A stretch of DNA of 64,000 nt from Collinsella tanakaei (GCF_016900375.1 NZ_JACJKB010000004.1:1-64000); one strand, 5' to 3'; numbered from the stretch's first letter, positions 1 through 7,829 are shown. Notes: generated from the sequence alone by a model not told the origin. Program-made: numbers and translations.

Positions 1-49
1 CTCCCAACCAAGTCCTCCCGCCCCGCAGCCCCCTGAACGAAACCGCCAG

Positions 50-153
50 GGCAATCCGACCCCCTCGGAAAGGGGCGTCCCCCTGTGCGAATCCCGCAGG
101 CAAAGCCGAGGACCGCACAGGGGGACGCCCCTTTCCGAGGGGGTCGGATTGCC
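50..153. repeat. perfect 40-bp inverted repeat
   Basis: Arms at 50-89 and 114-153 are exact reverse complements over 40 bases, with a 24-base spacer. The arms contain C-runs and G-runs, so the transcript would form a very stable hairpin. It lies 25 bases beyond the stop of the DUF47 gene and could end that operon, but there is no U-run, and 40 perfect pairs is far longer than an ordinary terminator. A small mobile or dispersed palindromic element is the alternative. No second copy was seen in this window. Confidence 0.9.
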
Positions 154-178
154 CCCACGCGCTTGTGTTCAGCTGCGC

Positions 179-802
179 TTAGCTGTTTTTCATGACGATG
201 CTATCGACCGTGTCGGCCACGTGCTCGACGGAATCGACGCAGTACTCCAGGAAGGTGTAAACCTCATGCCAGGTGAAGACGAGCATGGGATCGGTGCCAG
301 AGGTGTGCAGCTCGCGCATGGCCGCGATGTAGACCGAATCGGCCTCCTCCTCGATGGAGTTGATATTCACCACGTTGCTGCGCAGAGTCTTGGAACGCTT
401 GAACTGCGGCAGCTCGGCCAGCAGCGTGCCCATCTCGCCGCAGGCGCGCTCGATCATCTCGACGAGCTTCAGCGCATCGGGGCGCATCTCGCGGATGTTG
501 TTGAAGTAGAGGCGCAGCAGCACGCCCTCGATACGGTCGACGACGGTGTCGAGGCAATCGGAAAGCAAGGCGATGTCCTCGCGCTCGATGGGCGTCACGA
601 ACGCGGTCACGAGCGCGTCGAGCACCTCGTGCTTGTGTTTATCGGCAGCCTGCTCGATCGCGTGCATCTGGTCCATCGCGTCGCCGATCTTGTCAGGATC
701 GTAGGCGCGCATGGTGTCGGCCAGCAGACGGGCAGCCTTGCTGGACAGCTCGCCGCATGCGCTGAACGAATCGAAATAGAAAGCGTCGTTTTTCCTGGCC
801 AC
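179..802 (-). CDS. DUF47 (PhoU-like) partner of PiT phosphate transporter
   Basis: A 207-residue, all-helical DUF47 family protein, the PhoU-like partner usually encoded beside PiT transporters and thought to modulate phosphate uptake. I start it at a GTG (800-802) because GGAGGG sits about 8 bases upstream; the frame stays open further upstream but without a ribosome site. The first residues read ARKNDAFYFDSF, typical of the family, and the rest is charged amphipathic helices. It follows the PiT gene by 87 bases on the same strand, so the two are probably cotranscribed from the promoter near 2105. The inverted repeat at 50-153 lies just past its stop. Family assignment is firm; the regulatory role is inferred from known DUF47-PiT pairs. 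Confidence 0.88.
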   Translation of the reverse strand: MARKNDAFYFDSFSACGELSSKAARLLADTMRAYDPDKIGDAMDQMHAIEQAADKHKHEVLDALVTAFVTPIEREDIALLSDCLDTVVDRIEGVLLRLYFNNIREMRPDALKLVEMIERACGEMGTLLAELPQFKRSKTLRSNVVNINSIEEEADSVYIAAMRELHTSGTDPMLVFTWHEVYTFLEYCVDSVEHVADTVDSIVMKNS

Positions 803-889
803 TGGATGATCCCTCCATACATTTGGTTGGTGGCGGTACAAAAAACGGCGCCGCGGCTGGAGCCGCAGCACCGAGAAGGCGCGTTCGCG

Positions 890-1942
890 CTAGAAGAGCA
901 TCATGAAGATCTTGGCCATCACGAAGCTGATGGCACCGCATCCCGGGAAGGTGAACACCCAGGTGAGCATCATGTCCTTCACCACGGAGAAGTTGATGGC
1001 GGAGATGCGCTTGACGGCGCCGACGCCCATGATGGCGCTCGTCTTGGTGTGCGTCGTGGACACGGGGATGCCGAAGACGGTCGAGAGCAGGATGCAGAAG
1101 GCACCGGCGAGGTCGGCGGAGAAGCCTTGGTACTTCTCGAGCTTCACCATATCCATGCCGACGGACTTGATGATCTTCTCGCCGCCCACGCTCGTGCCGA
1201 CGCCCATGACCACCGAGCACAGCAGCATGAGCCACACCGGGATGACCGCACCCGAGACATCGGGCTGGCCGTTGCAGAAGGCTACGCCGAGCAGCAGCAC
1301 GCCGATGAACTTCTGGCCATCCTGCGCGCCGTGCATGAAGCTCATCGCAGCAGCGGCGAAGATCTGCGCATACTTGAAGACACCGTTGGCTTTTCGTCGG
1401 TCTACGCTGGCACATAGTATCGAGAGCCCCTTGCAGATCGCCCAGCCGATGGCAAAGCCGAGGGCAAGGCTCAGCACGAGGCCGTAGAGCACCTTGATCC
1501 ACTCCTCGCCGTTGACGCCGTCAAGGCCATTCTGGATGGCGAGCGCAGCGCCGGTAAGGCCGGCGATCAGGCTATGGCTCTCGCTGGTGGGGATACCGAA
1601 TATCGAGGCGCCCACGCTGTACACCACGATGGAGAACAGCGCCGCGCACAGGGCGATGAGCGCCTCGTGGGTATCGCCGCCGAAATCGACCATGTTCGAG
1701 ATGGTCGAGGCAACCGATGCGTTGAGCTGGGTCATGATGAGGACGCCGAGGAAGTTGAAGATAGCGCTCATGATGATGGCGGGACGCACGTTCATGCAGC
1801 GCGTTGAGATGCAGGTCGCGATCGCGTTCGGCGCGTCGGTCCAGCCGTTGACGAAAATGACACCAAGGGTGAGCAGGACCGAGATCGCCATGATCGGGTT
1901 AGTCGTGACCTGCTCGAGAAATTGCATTAGGGAGACTTCCAA
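890..1942 (-). CDS. pit: PiT family inorganic phosphate transporter
   Basis: Integral membrane symporter for inorganic phosphate (about 350 residues) of the PiT family. Family signatures are visible in both halves: NGWTDAPNAIATCISTR near the N-terminus and GIPVSTTHTKTSAIMGVG near residue 290, plus SESHSLIAGLTGAA in the middle; hydrophobic segments fill most of the rest. Start choice: an in-frame GTG at 1949-1951 overlaps the GGAGGAG ribosome site, so the TTG at 1940-1942, 9 bases past it, is more likely; an ATG eight codons after the GTG is a third option. First gene of an operon with the DUF47 gene. Three CTTACA repeats upstream suggest control by a PhoP/PhoB-type regulator, so this may be a phosphate-starvation gene rather than the constitutive PitA type. 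Confidence 0.93.
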   Translation of the reverse strand: MEVSLMQFLEQVTTNPIMAISVLLTLGVIFVNGWTDAPNAIATCISTRCMNVRPAIIMSAIFNFLGVLIMTQLNASVASTISNMVDFGGDTHEALIALCAALFSIVVYSVGASIFGIPTSESHSLIAGLTGAALAIQNGLDGVNGEEWIKVLYGLVLSLALGFAIGWAICKGLSILCASVDRRKANGVFKYAQIFAAAAMSFMHGAQDGQKFIGVLLLGVAFCNGQPDVSGAVIPVWLMLLCSVVMGVGTSVGGEKIIKSVGMDMVKLEKYQGFSADLAGAFCILLSTVFGIPVSTTHTKTSAIMGVGAVKRISAINFSVVKDMMLTWVFTFPGCGAISFVMAKIFMMLF

Positions 1943-2104
1943 GACGCCCACTCCTCCGTCGTGACGTGTGCGAACCTCAAGTCACGCGCCGCGGGATGGT
2001 ACGGGAAAGGCGGCGCGCCGAGGGCGCAACGTGTGGCGGGCGTCGATTGTCGAACAGCCCGAAAACCTGCGCGTATGCGCGTGTCAAGGGTATCACTTTA
2101 CCGA

Positions 2105-2163
2105 ATCTTAGCCAACATGTTACATTGCATTCAGTTTGTAAGGGTTCTGTAAGCCCGTGTAAG
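2105..2163 (-). promoter_or_regulatory. candidate PHO box and promoter of pit-DUF47
   Basis: Reading the minus strand, CTTACA occurs three times (2158-2163, 2148-2153, 2137-2142) with centres 10 and 11 bases apart. That is the direct-repeat layout of PhoB/PhoP operators, although the repeat sequence itself is not a textbook PHO box. The block ends 4 bases before a weak -35 (TGAATG, 2128-2133), which is 17 bases from a -10 TAAGAT (2105-2110). An activator site abutting a weak -35 is the usual arrangement for Pho-activated promoters. Confidence 0.6.
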
Positions 2164-2287
2164 ACCCGGCTTACCAATTCTAGCCAAAGCGGACCGTTGC
2201 GCATCGAAAATCACCGACGTCCTTGAAGACTGCATGCGCAGATTCCACGGCACCTCAAACCCGCGCATCGAGCGCATCTGCTCATGC

Positions 2288-2293
2288 TACAAT
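2288..2293 (+). promoter_or_regulatory. -10 element of the rnpB promoter
   Basis: TACAAT lies 8 bases before the first base of the RNase P RNA. I see no good -35 match at the expected distance. Confidence 0.55.
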
Positions 2294-2301
2294 TCCACAC
2301 T

Positions 2302-2660
2302 GCGAAGCGGGCCAGGCGATCGCGCGACCGGGATTCGTCCCGGCGTGAGGAAAGTCCGGGCTCCACAGGGCAGGATGCTGGCTAACGGCCAGGCGGGGCG
2401 ACCCGACGGAAAGTGCCGCAGAAAAGAAGACTCCCACCTGCGCGCAAGCGTAAAGGGAAAAGCTGAAACGGTGGTGTAAGAGACCACCAGCGTCGCGGCA
2501 ACGCGGCGGCTTGGTAAACCCCATCCGGAGCAAGCGCGAATAGGAGCGCCATGGGCCGGCCCGGTCCGCGCTCGGGTAGCGTGCGAAGAGCCGCGCGGCA
2601 ACGCGTGCGCCAAGATAAATGATCGCTCACGACAGAACCCGGCTTATCGGTCCGCTTCGC
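2302..2660 (+). ncRNA. rnpB: RNase P RNA (bacterial type A)
   Basis: The catalytic RNA of ribonuclease P, which removes 5' leaders from tRNA precursors. The conserved 5' core is plain (GAGGAAAGTCCGGGCTCC near 2349, then the ACAGGGCAGGATGCTGGCTA region), as is the 3' core (AGATAAATGATCGCTCACGA then ACAGAACCCGGCTTAT). The ends were set by the P1 helix: GCGAAGCGG at 2302-2310 pairs with CCGCTTCGC at 2652-2660. The length of about 359 bases is normal for type A. It is followed by a terminator and converges on divIVA. Confidence 0.96.
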
Positions 2661-2674
2661 ATTCTCCGAGCACA

Positions 2675-2730
2675 AAGGGGCGGGTCGCCATCGGCTGCAG
2701 TCAGCTGACGGCGACCCGCCCCTTCTTGTT
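2675..2730 (+). terminator. rho-independent terminator of rnpB
   Basis: A perfect 15-bp stem (2675-2689 with 2710-2724) is followed by CTTGTTT. It sits 14 bases past the RNase P RNA. Confidence 0.8.
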
Positions 2731-2737
2731 TCACAGC

Positions 2738-2772
2738 AAAACGCGCCGGTACCGCAGGCGGTACCGGCGCGT
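2738..2772 (-). terminator. terminator of the divIVA transcript
   Basis: A perfect 15-bp stem (2741-2755 with 2758-2772), two-base loop, read on the minus strand and followed by TTTTGCTG. It lies 27 bases past the divIVA stop. Confidence 0.8.
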
Positions 2773-2798
2773 TGTTCAGACACTTGAAGCGTTGGCGC

Positions 2799-3455
2799 TT
2801 AGTCCAGGTCGTCCATGCCGAAGTCGTCGACCGGGGCGATGAAGGGGTCGGCGGCCGGGGTCGGAGCGGCGGCGGGAGCCGGGGTCACGTCGGCAGCCAC
2901 CGGAGCGGCAGCGGAGCCGCTAGGGGTGGAGCTCAGCAGGTCGTTGGGGAACGAGTTCTGAGCGTCGTCCATGAAGTGCTGGATGAGCTTGATGTACTCG
3001 CTCTTGAACTCCTCGCGGGAGGCCTTCAGACGGTCGATCTCCTCGATCTCGGTCTGCTTCTCGGCCAGCGCCTGGCGGATGACCTCGCGCGCCTTGTTAT
3101 CGGCCTCGTTGCGGATGCGCTCGGCGTTCTCGCGGGCCTCGGCGATGATGTTGTCGGCCGTCTGCTGGGCGGCAATGAGGGCAGCGGAGATCTGACGCTC
3201 GCTGGCGCTGTACTCGGGCTGCGGAGCGGGCGCGGGCGCCGGAGCCGGCTCGGGCTGAGCCGCAAGGGCGGCCTGGGCGTCGGCCAGCTGCTGCTCGGTC
3301 GCGGTCAGGCGGTTCTTCAGATCGACGATCTTGTTGAGCATGGCGTCAACCTCGGCGGAAACCTGCTCGAGGAAGACATCGACCTCGCCGGGATCGTAGC
3401 CGCGCTTGGCCTCGGAGAAGGTCTGGGCCTGGATGTCAGCAGGTGTGATAGCCAT
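2799..3455 (-). CDS. divIVA: DivIVA cell-pole/septum protein
   Basis: Coiled-coil scaffold that binds curved membrane at poles and septa and, in Actinobacteria, directs polar growth. The 218-residue protein opens with MAITPADIQAQTF and the DivIVA N-domain signature (RGYDPGEVDVFLEQVS), then a coiled coil, an Ala/Pro/Glu linker, a second coiled coil rich in Glu/Arg/Ala (about 110-180) and an Ala/Pro-rich acidic tail ending FGMDDLD. I use the ATG at 3453-3455, preceded by AGGAG at 7 bases; the open frame extends 21 codons further without a ribosome site. Last gene of the yggS-sepF-yggT-divIVA run, a conserved order in Gram-positive bacteria, and followed by a terminator. Confidence 0.94.
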   Translation of the reverse strand: MAITPADIQAQTFSEAKRGYDPGEVDVFLEQVSAEVDAMLNKIVDLKNRLTATEQQLADAQAALAAQPEPAPAPAPAPQPEYSASERQISAALIAAQQTADNIIAEARENAERIRNEADNKAREVIRQALAEKQTEIEEIDRLKASREEFKSEYIKLIQHFMDDAQNSFPNDLLSSTPSGSAAAPVAADVTPAPAAAPTPAADPFIAPVDDFGMDDLD

Positions 3456-3519
3456 GTGGGTACTCCTTTTCATCACTTCGGCGCTCCCCCGCTGCCTTGC
3501 GGGGTCGCCTCGTGCCATC

Positions 3520-3750
3520 TTACAGCAAAATGTTAATCAGTAGACGCTCCCCGAGGCTCAACGCAAGAAGCGCAACAACGGGCGAGAAGTCGATTCCTCC
3601 CATCGGGGGAATGATGCGTCGGAAAAGATTGAGGTACGGACCGCAAATGCTGTCGAGCACGGCTGCGAAGTCGTACAGGATGCCACCCTGGCGCATGGGG
3701 AACCACGTCAGCAGGCAGTAGATGACAATCAACAGCTCGTAGAAGCCCAC
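3520..3750 (-). CDS. yggT: YggT family membrane protein
   Basis: Small protein of the YggT/YlmG family with two membrane segments separated by the family signature FRRIIPPMGGIDFSPVVALL. YlmG-type proteins sit next to sepF in most Gram-positives and are linked to division, though their biochemical role is unknown. The GTG at 3748-3750 is the first conventional start, but the frame is open upstream to the end of sepF. The best-placed ribosome site (GGAG, just after the sepF stop) favours an ATT at 3781-3783 or 3787-3789, which would add 11 or 13 residues (YTIAQAITTLV) and complete the first membrane helix. The real gene is therefore probably a little longer than given here, with a rare start codon. 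Confidence 0.85.
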   Translation of the reverse strand: MGFYELLIVIYCLLTWFPMRQGGILYDFAAVLDSICGPYLNLFRRIIPPMGGIDFSPVVALLALSLGERLLINILL

Positions 3751-3801
3751 CAGCGTCGTGATGGCCTGTGCAATCGTGTAAATGGGAATCGAACTCCTCG
3801 G

Positions 3802-4527
3802 TTACTTGATATAGCCGTCGGCGCGAAGCTTGGCGACATCGGAATCCTTGACCTCGCAGCCCTGCGGCAGCACGATGAACACGCGGTCGCCGAGCTCGCG
3901 CACGGTGGCACCCAGGCCGCAGGCGAAGCCGTAGCTGAAGTCGAGCACGCGCTTCGCGACCTCGGTGCGCACGCCCACGAACACGAGGACGACGGGCTGA
4001 CGGGTGCGGACGCGGCGGACGACCGTCTCGACGTCGTCGTAGCTCTCGGGACGCAGGACGTACGCGGGAAGCTGCGCCGTGCCGTTCACCACGGAGTTGA
4101 TGTGCGCCGCGGTGGCAGACGTGGTGGACGGCGCCGCATGGGCGGGAGAGACGCGGCGCGCCTCGGCATAGCTCGACGGCGTGTCGTAGGCACCGGGACG
4201 GTACGCGGCGGCGGCATCGGCGCTGCGGGCCGGCGGATTGAAGGTCGTAGCATGGCGCTCGGCATCGCCCACGGGCTGGCCGCTGCGGGTGTAGACGGCA
4301 ACGGACTCGGCCTCGCCGCGATGCGTCTGGCCGAGCACACCGTGGCTCGTCTCCTGCGGCTCGTAGCCGTAGTCGGCCGAATCGTAGGCCGCGTCGTCGT
4401 AGGCGGCGTCATCCTCGTCGTAATAGCCGTCGCCGTAGCCCTCCTCGTCCCCGTAGGAACCGGCTCCATAGCCCAGCTGGCCCGTATGCGCGGCTATCTT
4501 GTTCTTGATGTCGTCTAGGAAGCTCAC
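3802..4527 (-). CDS. sepF: SepF cell-division protein
   Basis: Membrane-binding partner of FtsZ that tethers the Z-ring to the membrane; in Actinobacteria it replaces FtsA, which is absent here. The 241 residues begin MSFLDDIKNKIAAHTG, an amphipathic helix of the kind that binds membrane. A long Gly/Tyr/Asp-rich, low-complexity linker follows (about 18-80), then a Pro/Ala linker, and the SepF core starts near residue 150 (VLRPESYDDVETVVRRVR...VVLVFVGV...RVLDFSYGFACGLG...VFIVLPQGCEV). The GTG start has AGGAG 6-7 bases upstream. The tyrosine/aspartate-rich linker is longer than in Bacillus SepF. Confidence 0.95.
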   Translation of the reverse strand: MSFLDDIKNKIAAHTGQLGYGAGSYGDEEGYGDGYYDEDDAAYDDAAYDSADYGYEPQETSHGVLGQTHRGEAESVAVYTRSGQPVGDAERHATTFNPPARSADAAAAYRPGAYDTPSSYAEARRVSPAHAAPSTTSATAAHINSVVNGTAQLPAYVLRPESYDDVETVVRRVRTRQPVVLVFVGVRTEVAKRVLDFSYGFACGLGATVRELGDRVFIVLPQGCEVKDSDVAKLRADGYIK

Positions 4528-4598
4528 GATGGCTCCTCTCTGCCCGTGGTGCGTCTTTCGTCTGGATGGTGCAGGTCGAGCATATGCTCAGACACTGT

Positions 4599-5339
4599 TT
4601 ATTGTAGAGCAAACGAGGGGTCGAACACCACCCTGCCCAAGCGAACGATGGTCGAACCCTCCTCGCATGCGATCTCGAAATCCTCGCTCATGCCGCACGA
4701 GAGCTCAGGAAGCTCGGCCCCTTCGCGCTCCTCGAGTTCATCGCGCAGTTCACGCAGGCCGCAGAAGGTGCGACGCGCAGCGTCCTTATCCCCGCGGGGC
4801 GCCATGGTCATGAGGCCCTCGATGTGAATACCGGAAAGCTCCATGAGACGCGGCATGCAGGCGCGCACCTCTTCGGGGGAAAAGCCCGACTTGGAGGCCT
4901 CGCCGCTCACGTTAACCTCGAGCAGCACGCGCGCGGGGCCGTCGAGCTCACCGGCGCCGATGCGCCGCTCGGCGCGGGCGGACACCGCCTGCGCCAGGTG
5001 CTCGGACCCGATAGAATGGATGAGGGCAGCACGACCGAGCACGGCGTTCACCTTGTTGGTCTGCAGGTTGCCGATCATATCGAAGCGCACAGCGGGCACA
5101 TCCGGCAGGGCTGCCAGCCCCCCGAGCTTGCGAACGAGCTCTTGCGGGCGGTTCTCGCCGAACACGCGGTAACCGGCTGCGATAGCGGCGCAGACCTCCT
5201 CGATACCCACGGTCTTAGAGACCGCGATGAGCGTCACGTCCCCACGGGAACGTCCCGCCCGCGCGAGCGCCTCGTCCATGCGGGCGAGAATGGCCTCGCG
5301 GCGGCGAGCGACAAGATCAGCGTAGCTTTCCATATCCAT
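4599..5339 (-). CDS. yggS: PLP-binding homeostasis protein, YggS family
   Basis: A 246-residue alanine-racemase-fold protein of the YggS/YlmE/PROSC family. It binds pyridoxal phosphate and keeps free PLP in balance, with no known catalytic turnover. The PLP lysine lies in TLIAVSKTV (about residue 42); FGENRPQEL, FDMIGNLQTNKV, IHSIGS and the SCGMSEDFEIAC phosphate-binding loop near the C-terminus are all present. Two possible ATGs (codons 1 and 3) follow AGAGG; the second has better spacing. It opens the yggS-sepF-yggT-divIVA run, separated from phoU upstream by a terminator. Confidence 0.94.
   Translation of the reverse strand: MDMESYADLVARRREAILARMDEALARAGRSRGDVTLIAVSKTVGIEEVCAAIAAGYRVFGENRPQELVRKLGGLAALPDVPAVRFDMIGNLQTNKVNAVLGRAALIHSIGSEHLAQAVSARAERRIGAGELDGPARVLLEVNVSGEASKSGFSPEEVRACMPRLMELSGIHIEGLMTMAPRGDKDAARRTFCGLRELRDELEEREGAELPELSCGMSEDFEIACEEGSTIVRLGRVVFDPSFALQ
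4601..4606 (-). promoter_or_regulatory. candidate -10 of an internal sepF promoter
   Basis: TACAAT on the minus strand overlaps the end of yggS, 74 bases before the sepF start. The -35 is weak (GGTGTT at 17 bases). It would give sepF-yggT-divIVA a supply independent of yggS. Confidence 0.35.
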
Positions 5340-5382
5340 CGGTCCTCTTATGCGTAGAGCGGTACGCCTTCATGGTAACGCG

Positions 5383-5416
5383 AAAGCGCGGCCCCGCCGC
5401 TGCGGGACCGCGCTTT
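5383..5416 (-). terminator. terminator between phoU and yggS
   Basis: Arms 5383-5397 and 5402-5416 form a 15-bp stem with one mismatch. On the minus strand it follows phoU by about 60 bases and precedes yggS by 44. It is followed by CGCGTTACC rather than a U-run, so it may be a weak stop. Confidence 0.55.
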
Positions 5417-5478
5417 GCGCTCGTCTATTCACAAATTCACGGACGGCTGGAGCCCGCCCGAGTCATGCCGAGAATTCC

Positions 5479-6336
5479 TTAGGCCTCGATCTCATCAATC
5501 TCGTCGTCGCCCTGCTTGGCGCGCTCGATCAGCGCCTTGAGCGCATCGCTGATCTCGTCGGCGGGCAGCGCGGAGACATAGCGGGCGTCGCTCACCGGCT
5601 GCAGGATGACGCCCTCGCCGGACGGCACGCGCATGGCCTCGAGCTCGTCGTCGTCGATCTCGGCGATGTCGGCGATGGAGAGGCGCTGGCCGGTCAGCAG
5701 GAACGAAAGCGAGCTCGTGGCATCGATGGAGATGGACGCGATGCGATCCAGGTAGCGCGAGACCATGATGGCGCGGCGCAGGTCGTCATAGGAGCTGTCG
5801 TCGGAAAGCTCGACGCTTGCCATGCGGTTGTACGCACGGAAGAACTCCTCGTACAGCTCGTGCACGCTGTCGTCCTGCACGAGCAGGTCGCGCATGACGG
5901 TCAGGTCGTTGCACACGAGCACCGAGATGCAGGTGCCCACGATGCGGTAGACGTAGGCGGCCTCCTGCTCGATGATCTCGACGAGCTCGGCGGGCAGCTC
6001 GATATCGGAGTTGACCTTGTGCTTGGCGGCACGGGCGATGCGGCGGACCTTGTCGCACATGCGTTGTAGGTTGAACTCGATGTTGATGACGGTCTGCAGC
6101 AGGCGGAAGTCGGAGGCCACCGGGCTCTGCGTGGCGATGAGGTTGTAGCAGACGGCCTCGAGGTTCGCGCAGCGGGCATCGATCTGCAGGGTCTTGCTCT
6201 GCGCCTTGGCGGCGAGCTTCTTGTCGTCGGTCACGAACGCGCGCACGGCGTCGTGCAGCGTGAGGTCGACCGCCTCGTAGATCGACAGCATCTCATGGCG
6301 CGCCTCGACAAGCTGGCGCGAGAACATCTTGCGCAT
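5479..6336 (-). CDS. phoU: PhoU domain protein, phosphate signalling
   Basis: Predicted cytoplasmic PhoU, which couples phosphate transport to the PhoR sensor kinase and keeps the Pho response off when phosphate is ample. Two PhoU repeats of three helices each are recognisable (about residues 8-95 and 110-200), including FRLLQTVINIEFNLQRMCD in the first and the degenerate metal-binding helix DLTVMRDLLVQDDSVHELYEE in the second. At 285 residues it is about 65 longer than usual; the tail (about 220-285) is acidic. No pstSCAB or phoR lies nearby. It interrupts the usual pgeF-yggS neighbourhood. A possible PHO-like region (TTACA, TGACA, CTACA, then CTGAATG) lies between 6430 and 6470. Confidence 0.9.
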   Translation of the reverse strand: MRKMFSRQLVEARHEMLSIYEAVDLTLHDAVRAFVTDDKKLAAKAQSKTLQIDARCANLEAVCYNLIATQSPVASDFRLLQTVINIEFNLQRMCDKVRRIARAAKHKVNSDIELPAELVEIIEQEAAYVYRIVGTCISVLVCNDLTVMRDLLVQDDSVHELYEEFFRAYNRMASVELSDDSSYDDLRRAIMVSRYLDRIASISIDATSSLSFLLTGQRLSIADIAEIDDDELEAMRVPSGEGVILQPVSDARYVSALPADEISDALKALIERAKQGDDEIDEIEA

Positions 6337-6582
6337 TACGTATCTCCAATCAGTCGGTGGGGCGCCGGGTTCCTTTGCGCATACCGGTCGGATGCCGCCT
6401 TTGCGCGCGGCAGCATACCCCCGTACAACCTCATTCAGTGTAGCGACGCTATGTCAGGCGCTTGTAAAGGCTGCGCAGGAATCTGATTACATGGGTGGCG
6501 CCGCGCGACCGCACCGCCGACCTGCAAGGACACCGGTATACGGAGGCCTTCCGGCAGCGCCTCGGCAAGACGGCAGGCCCCG

Positions 6583-6777
6583 TGGCAACTTTTGCAGGTT
6601 AAGCATTTTTCAGGAGCCGATCGGAACCGGTTTTGGGACATCTGGGCGGCTGGCCAACTCCACAAGGTAACCGTTTTAAGCGTTTTGGCAGCATTGTCGC
6701 CCTCCTGAAGCATCCATTCGGGCGAAACCCATTCCAGAAAGTGGGTTCGAAAAATGCTCAAGTTACCATTTCTGCCA
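6583..6777. repeat. dispersed inverted-repeat element, copy A
   Basis: Longest (195 bp) and most diverged of four related elements. Left end TGGCAACTTTTGCAGGTTAA then GCATTTTTC; right end, read inward on the other strand, is TGGCAGAAATGGTAACTTGA then GCATTTTTCG. It lies 103 bases past the pgeF stop and upstream of phoU. The rest of the 6337-6880 gap holds only the pgeF terminator and the possible phoU promoter region. Confidence 0.8.
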
Positions 6778-6808
6778 GGACGGTGCCGACAAGGCGTGGG
6801 ATGACATG

Positions 6809-6842
6809 AAAAACGGGGCCCCGTACGCCACCGGGACCCGTA
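6809..6842 (-). terminator. terminator of pgeF
   Basis: Minus-strand hairpin: ACGGGTCCCG pairs with CGGGGCCCCGT (one bulge), followed by TTTTT. It lies 39 bases past the pgeF stop, between that gene and repeat copy A. Confidence 0.65.
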
Positions 6843-6880
6843 CAACCCCATCAGGGGCAGCGATTGTCGATCGGAAAACC

Positions 6881-7663
6881 CTACGCCATCACGGCCACGG
6901 CGGCATGGCGTCCGCAGGTGCCGTTCTCGGCACGATACGAGAAGAAGCGGCCGTTGTCGCGCATGGTCGAAAGCTGCGTATCGACGATGCGGTCCTTGAG
7001 CACACCGGCGTCCTCGAGCGACGAGCGTATGGCGCGCGACAGATCGAGCAGACGGCCGGCAGACGCATCGATGCCCGGGAAGCGCTCGGCGAAGCGCTCC
7101 ATAAGCTCGCAGGACACCTCATACTCGTCGCCCAGGATATGGGGGCCGATATAGGCGTCGATCTCGGAAGCATCGATACCCATCTCGCGCGCCAGAATTC
7201 GCGCCGCCTTGCCGGCGATGCCCGCGTAGGTGCCTTTCCAGCCGGAATGGATCACCGCGAAGCCGCCCTCGCCCACGAGCACCACCGGGACGCAGTCGGC
7301 GTAACAGAGCATCACGGGGACGTCGCGTGCCGTGCAGACGATGGCGTCGGCGCCGCGGGCGATCTCGTCGCGCACGCGCGCAAGCTCGTCGGCATCGCCC
7401 GTCGAGACCACGGTCACCTCATCGCCATGGACCTGGTTGGGCATGAGCAAACGATCGGCCAGCCTTTCGGCATCCAGCGCCGCAAGCACACGGCGACGGT
7501 TCTCCGCGACCGCATCGGGATCGTCGCCCACATGGGTGCCCAAGTTGAGCGACGCGTACGGCTCGCGCGAAACGCCGCCGGTGCGCTCCGTGAAACCGAA
7601 TCGGATGGAGCCGCGCGCCCCCTCGACCAAGGTCACCGTCCCATGAGTCACACGCTCGAGCAT
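6881..7663 (-). CDS. pgeF: PgeF/YlmD family multicopper-oxidase-fold enzyme
   Basis: A 260-residue member of the laccase-domain (DUF152, YfiH) family. In E. coli the homologue PgeF removes mis-incorporated L-serine from peptidoglycan precursors; other members have purine nucleoside phosphorylase activity. The metal/catalytic triad is present: His in NQVHGDEV, Cys in LCYADCVPV and His in VIHSGWKGT, followed by the family motif IGPHILGDEYEV. The ATG has GGAGG 6 bases upstream. Position directly after ftsZ is the conserved ftsZ-ylmD order. A strong terminator separates it from ftsZ, so it needs its own promoter, which I could not identify with confidence. Confidence 0.93.
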   Translation of the reverse strand: MLERVTHGTVTLVEGARGSIRFGFTERTGGVSREPYASLNLGTHVGDDPDAVAENRRRVLAALDAERLADRLLMPNQVHGDEVTVVSTGDADELARVRDEIARGADAIVCTARDVPVMLCYADCVPVVLVGEGGFAVIHSGWKGTYAGIAGKAARILAREMGIDASEIDAYIGPHILGDEYEVSCELMERFAERFPGIDASAGRLLDLSRAIRSSLEDAGVLKDRIVDTQLSTMRDNGRFFSYRAENGTCGRHAAVAVMA

Positions 7664-7770
7664 GAAGCCTCCTATCGCCTGCTCCCGAGGGAGCGTTCAT
7701 TCATCCTGTTCTGAGTACTTACCCGCAAGACCCACCCGCGTAACCGCGACCGCAGCCCACGAACATCCCG

Positions 7771-7805
7771 AAACAAAAAAACGGCCCGAGGGAAACCCCG
7801 GGCCG
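7771..7805 (-). terminator. terminator of ftsZ
   Basis: On the minus strand a GC-rich stem (7796-7805 with 7782-7792, 4-base loop) is followed by seven T's and more. It lies 25 bases past the ftsZ stop. Confidence 0.9.
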
Positions 7806-7829
7806 CATCTCATCCGTGCGAATCAGCGC

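Noticed and set aside
2234-2783. Open frames on both strands between 2234 and 2783
   Set aside because: They overlap RNase P RNA and two terminators.
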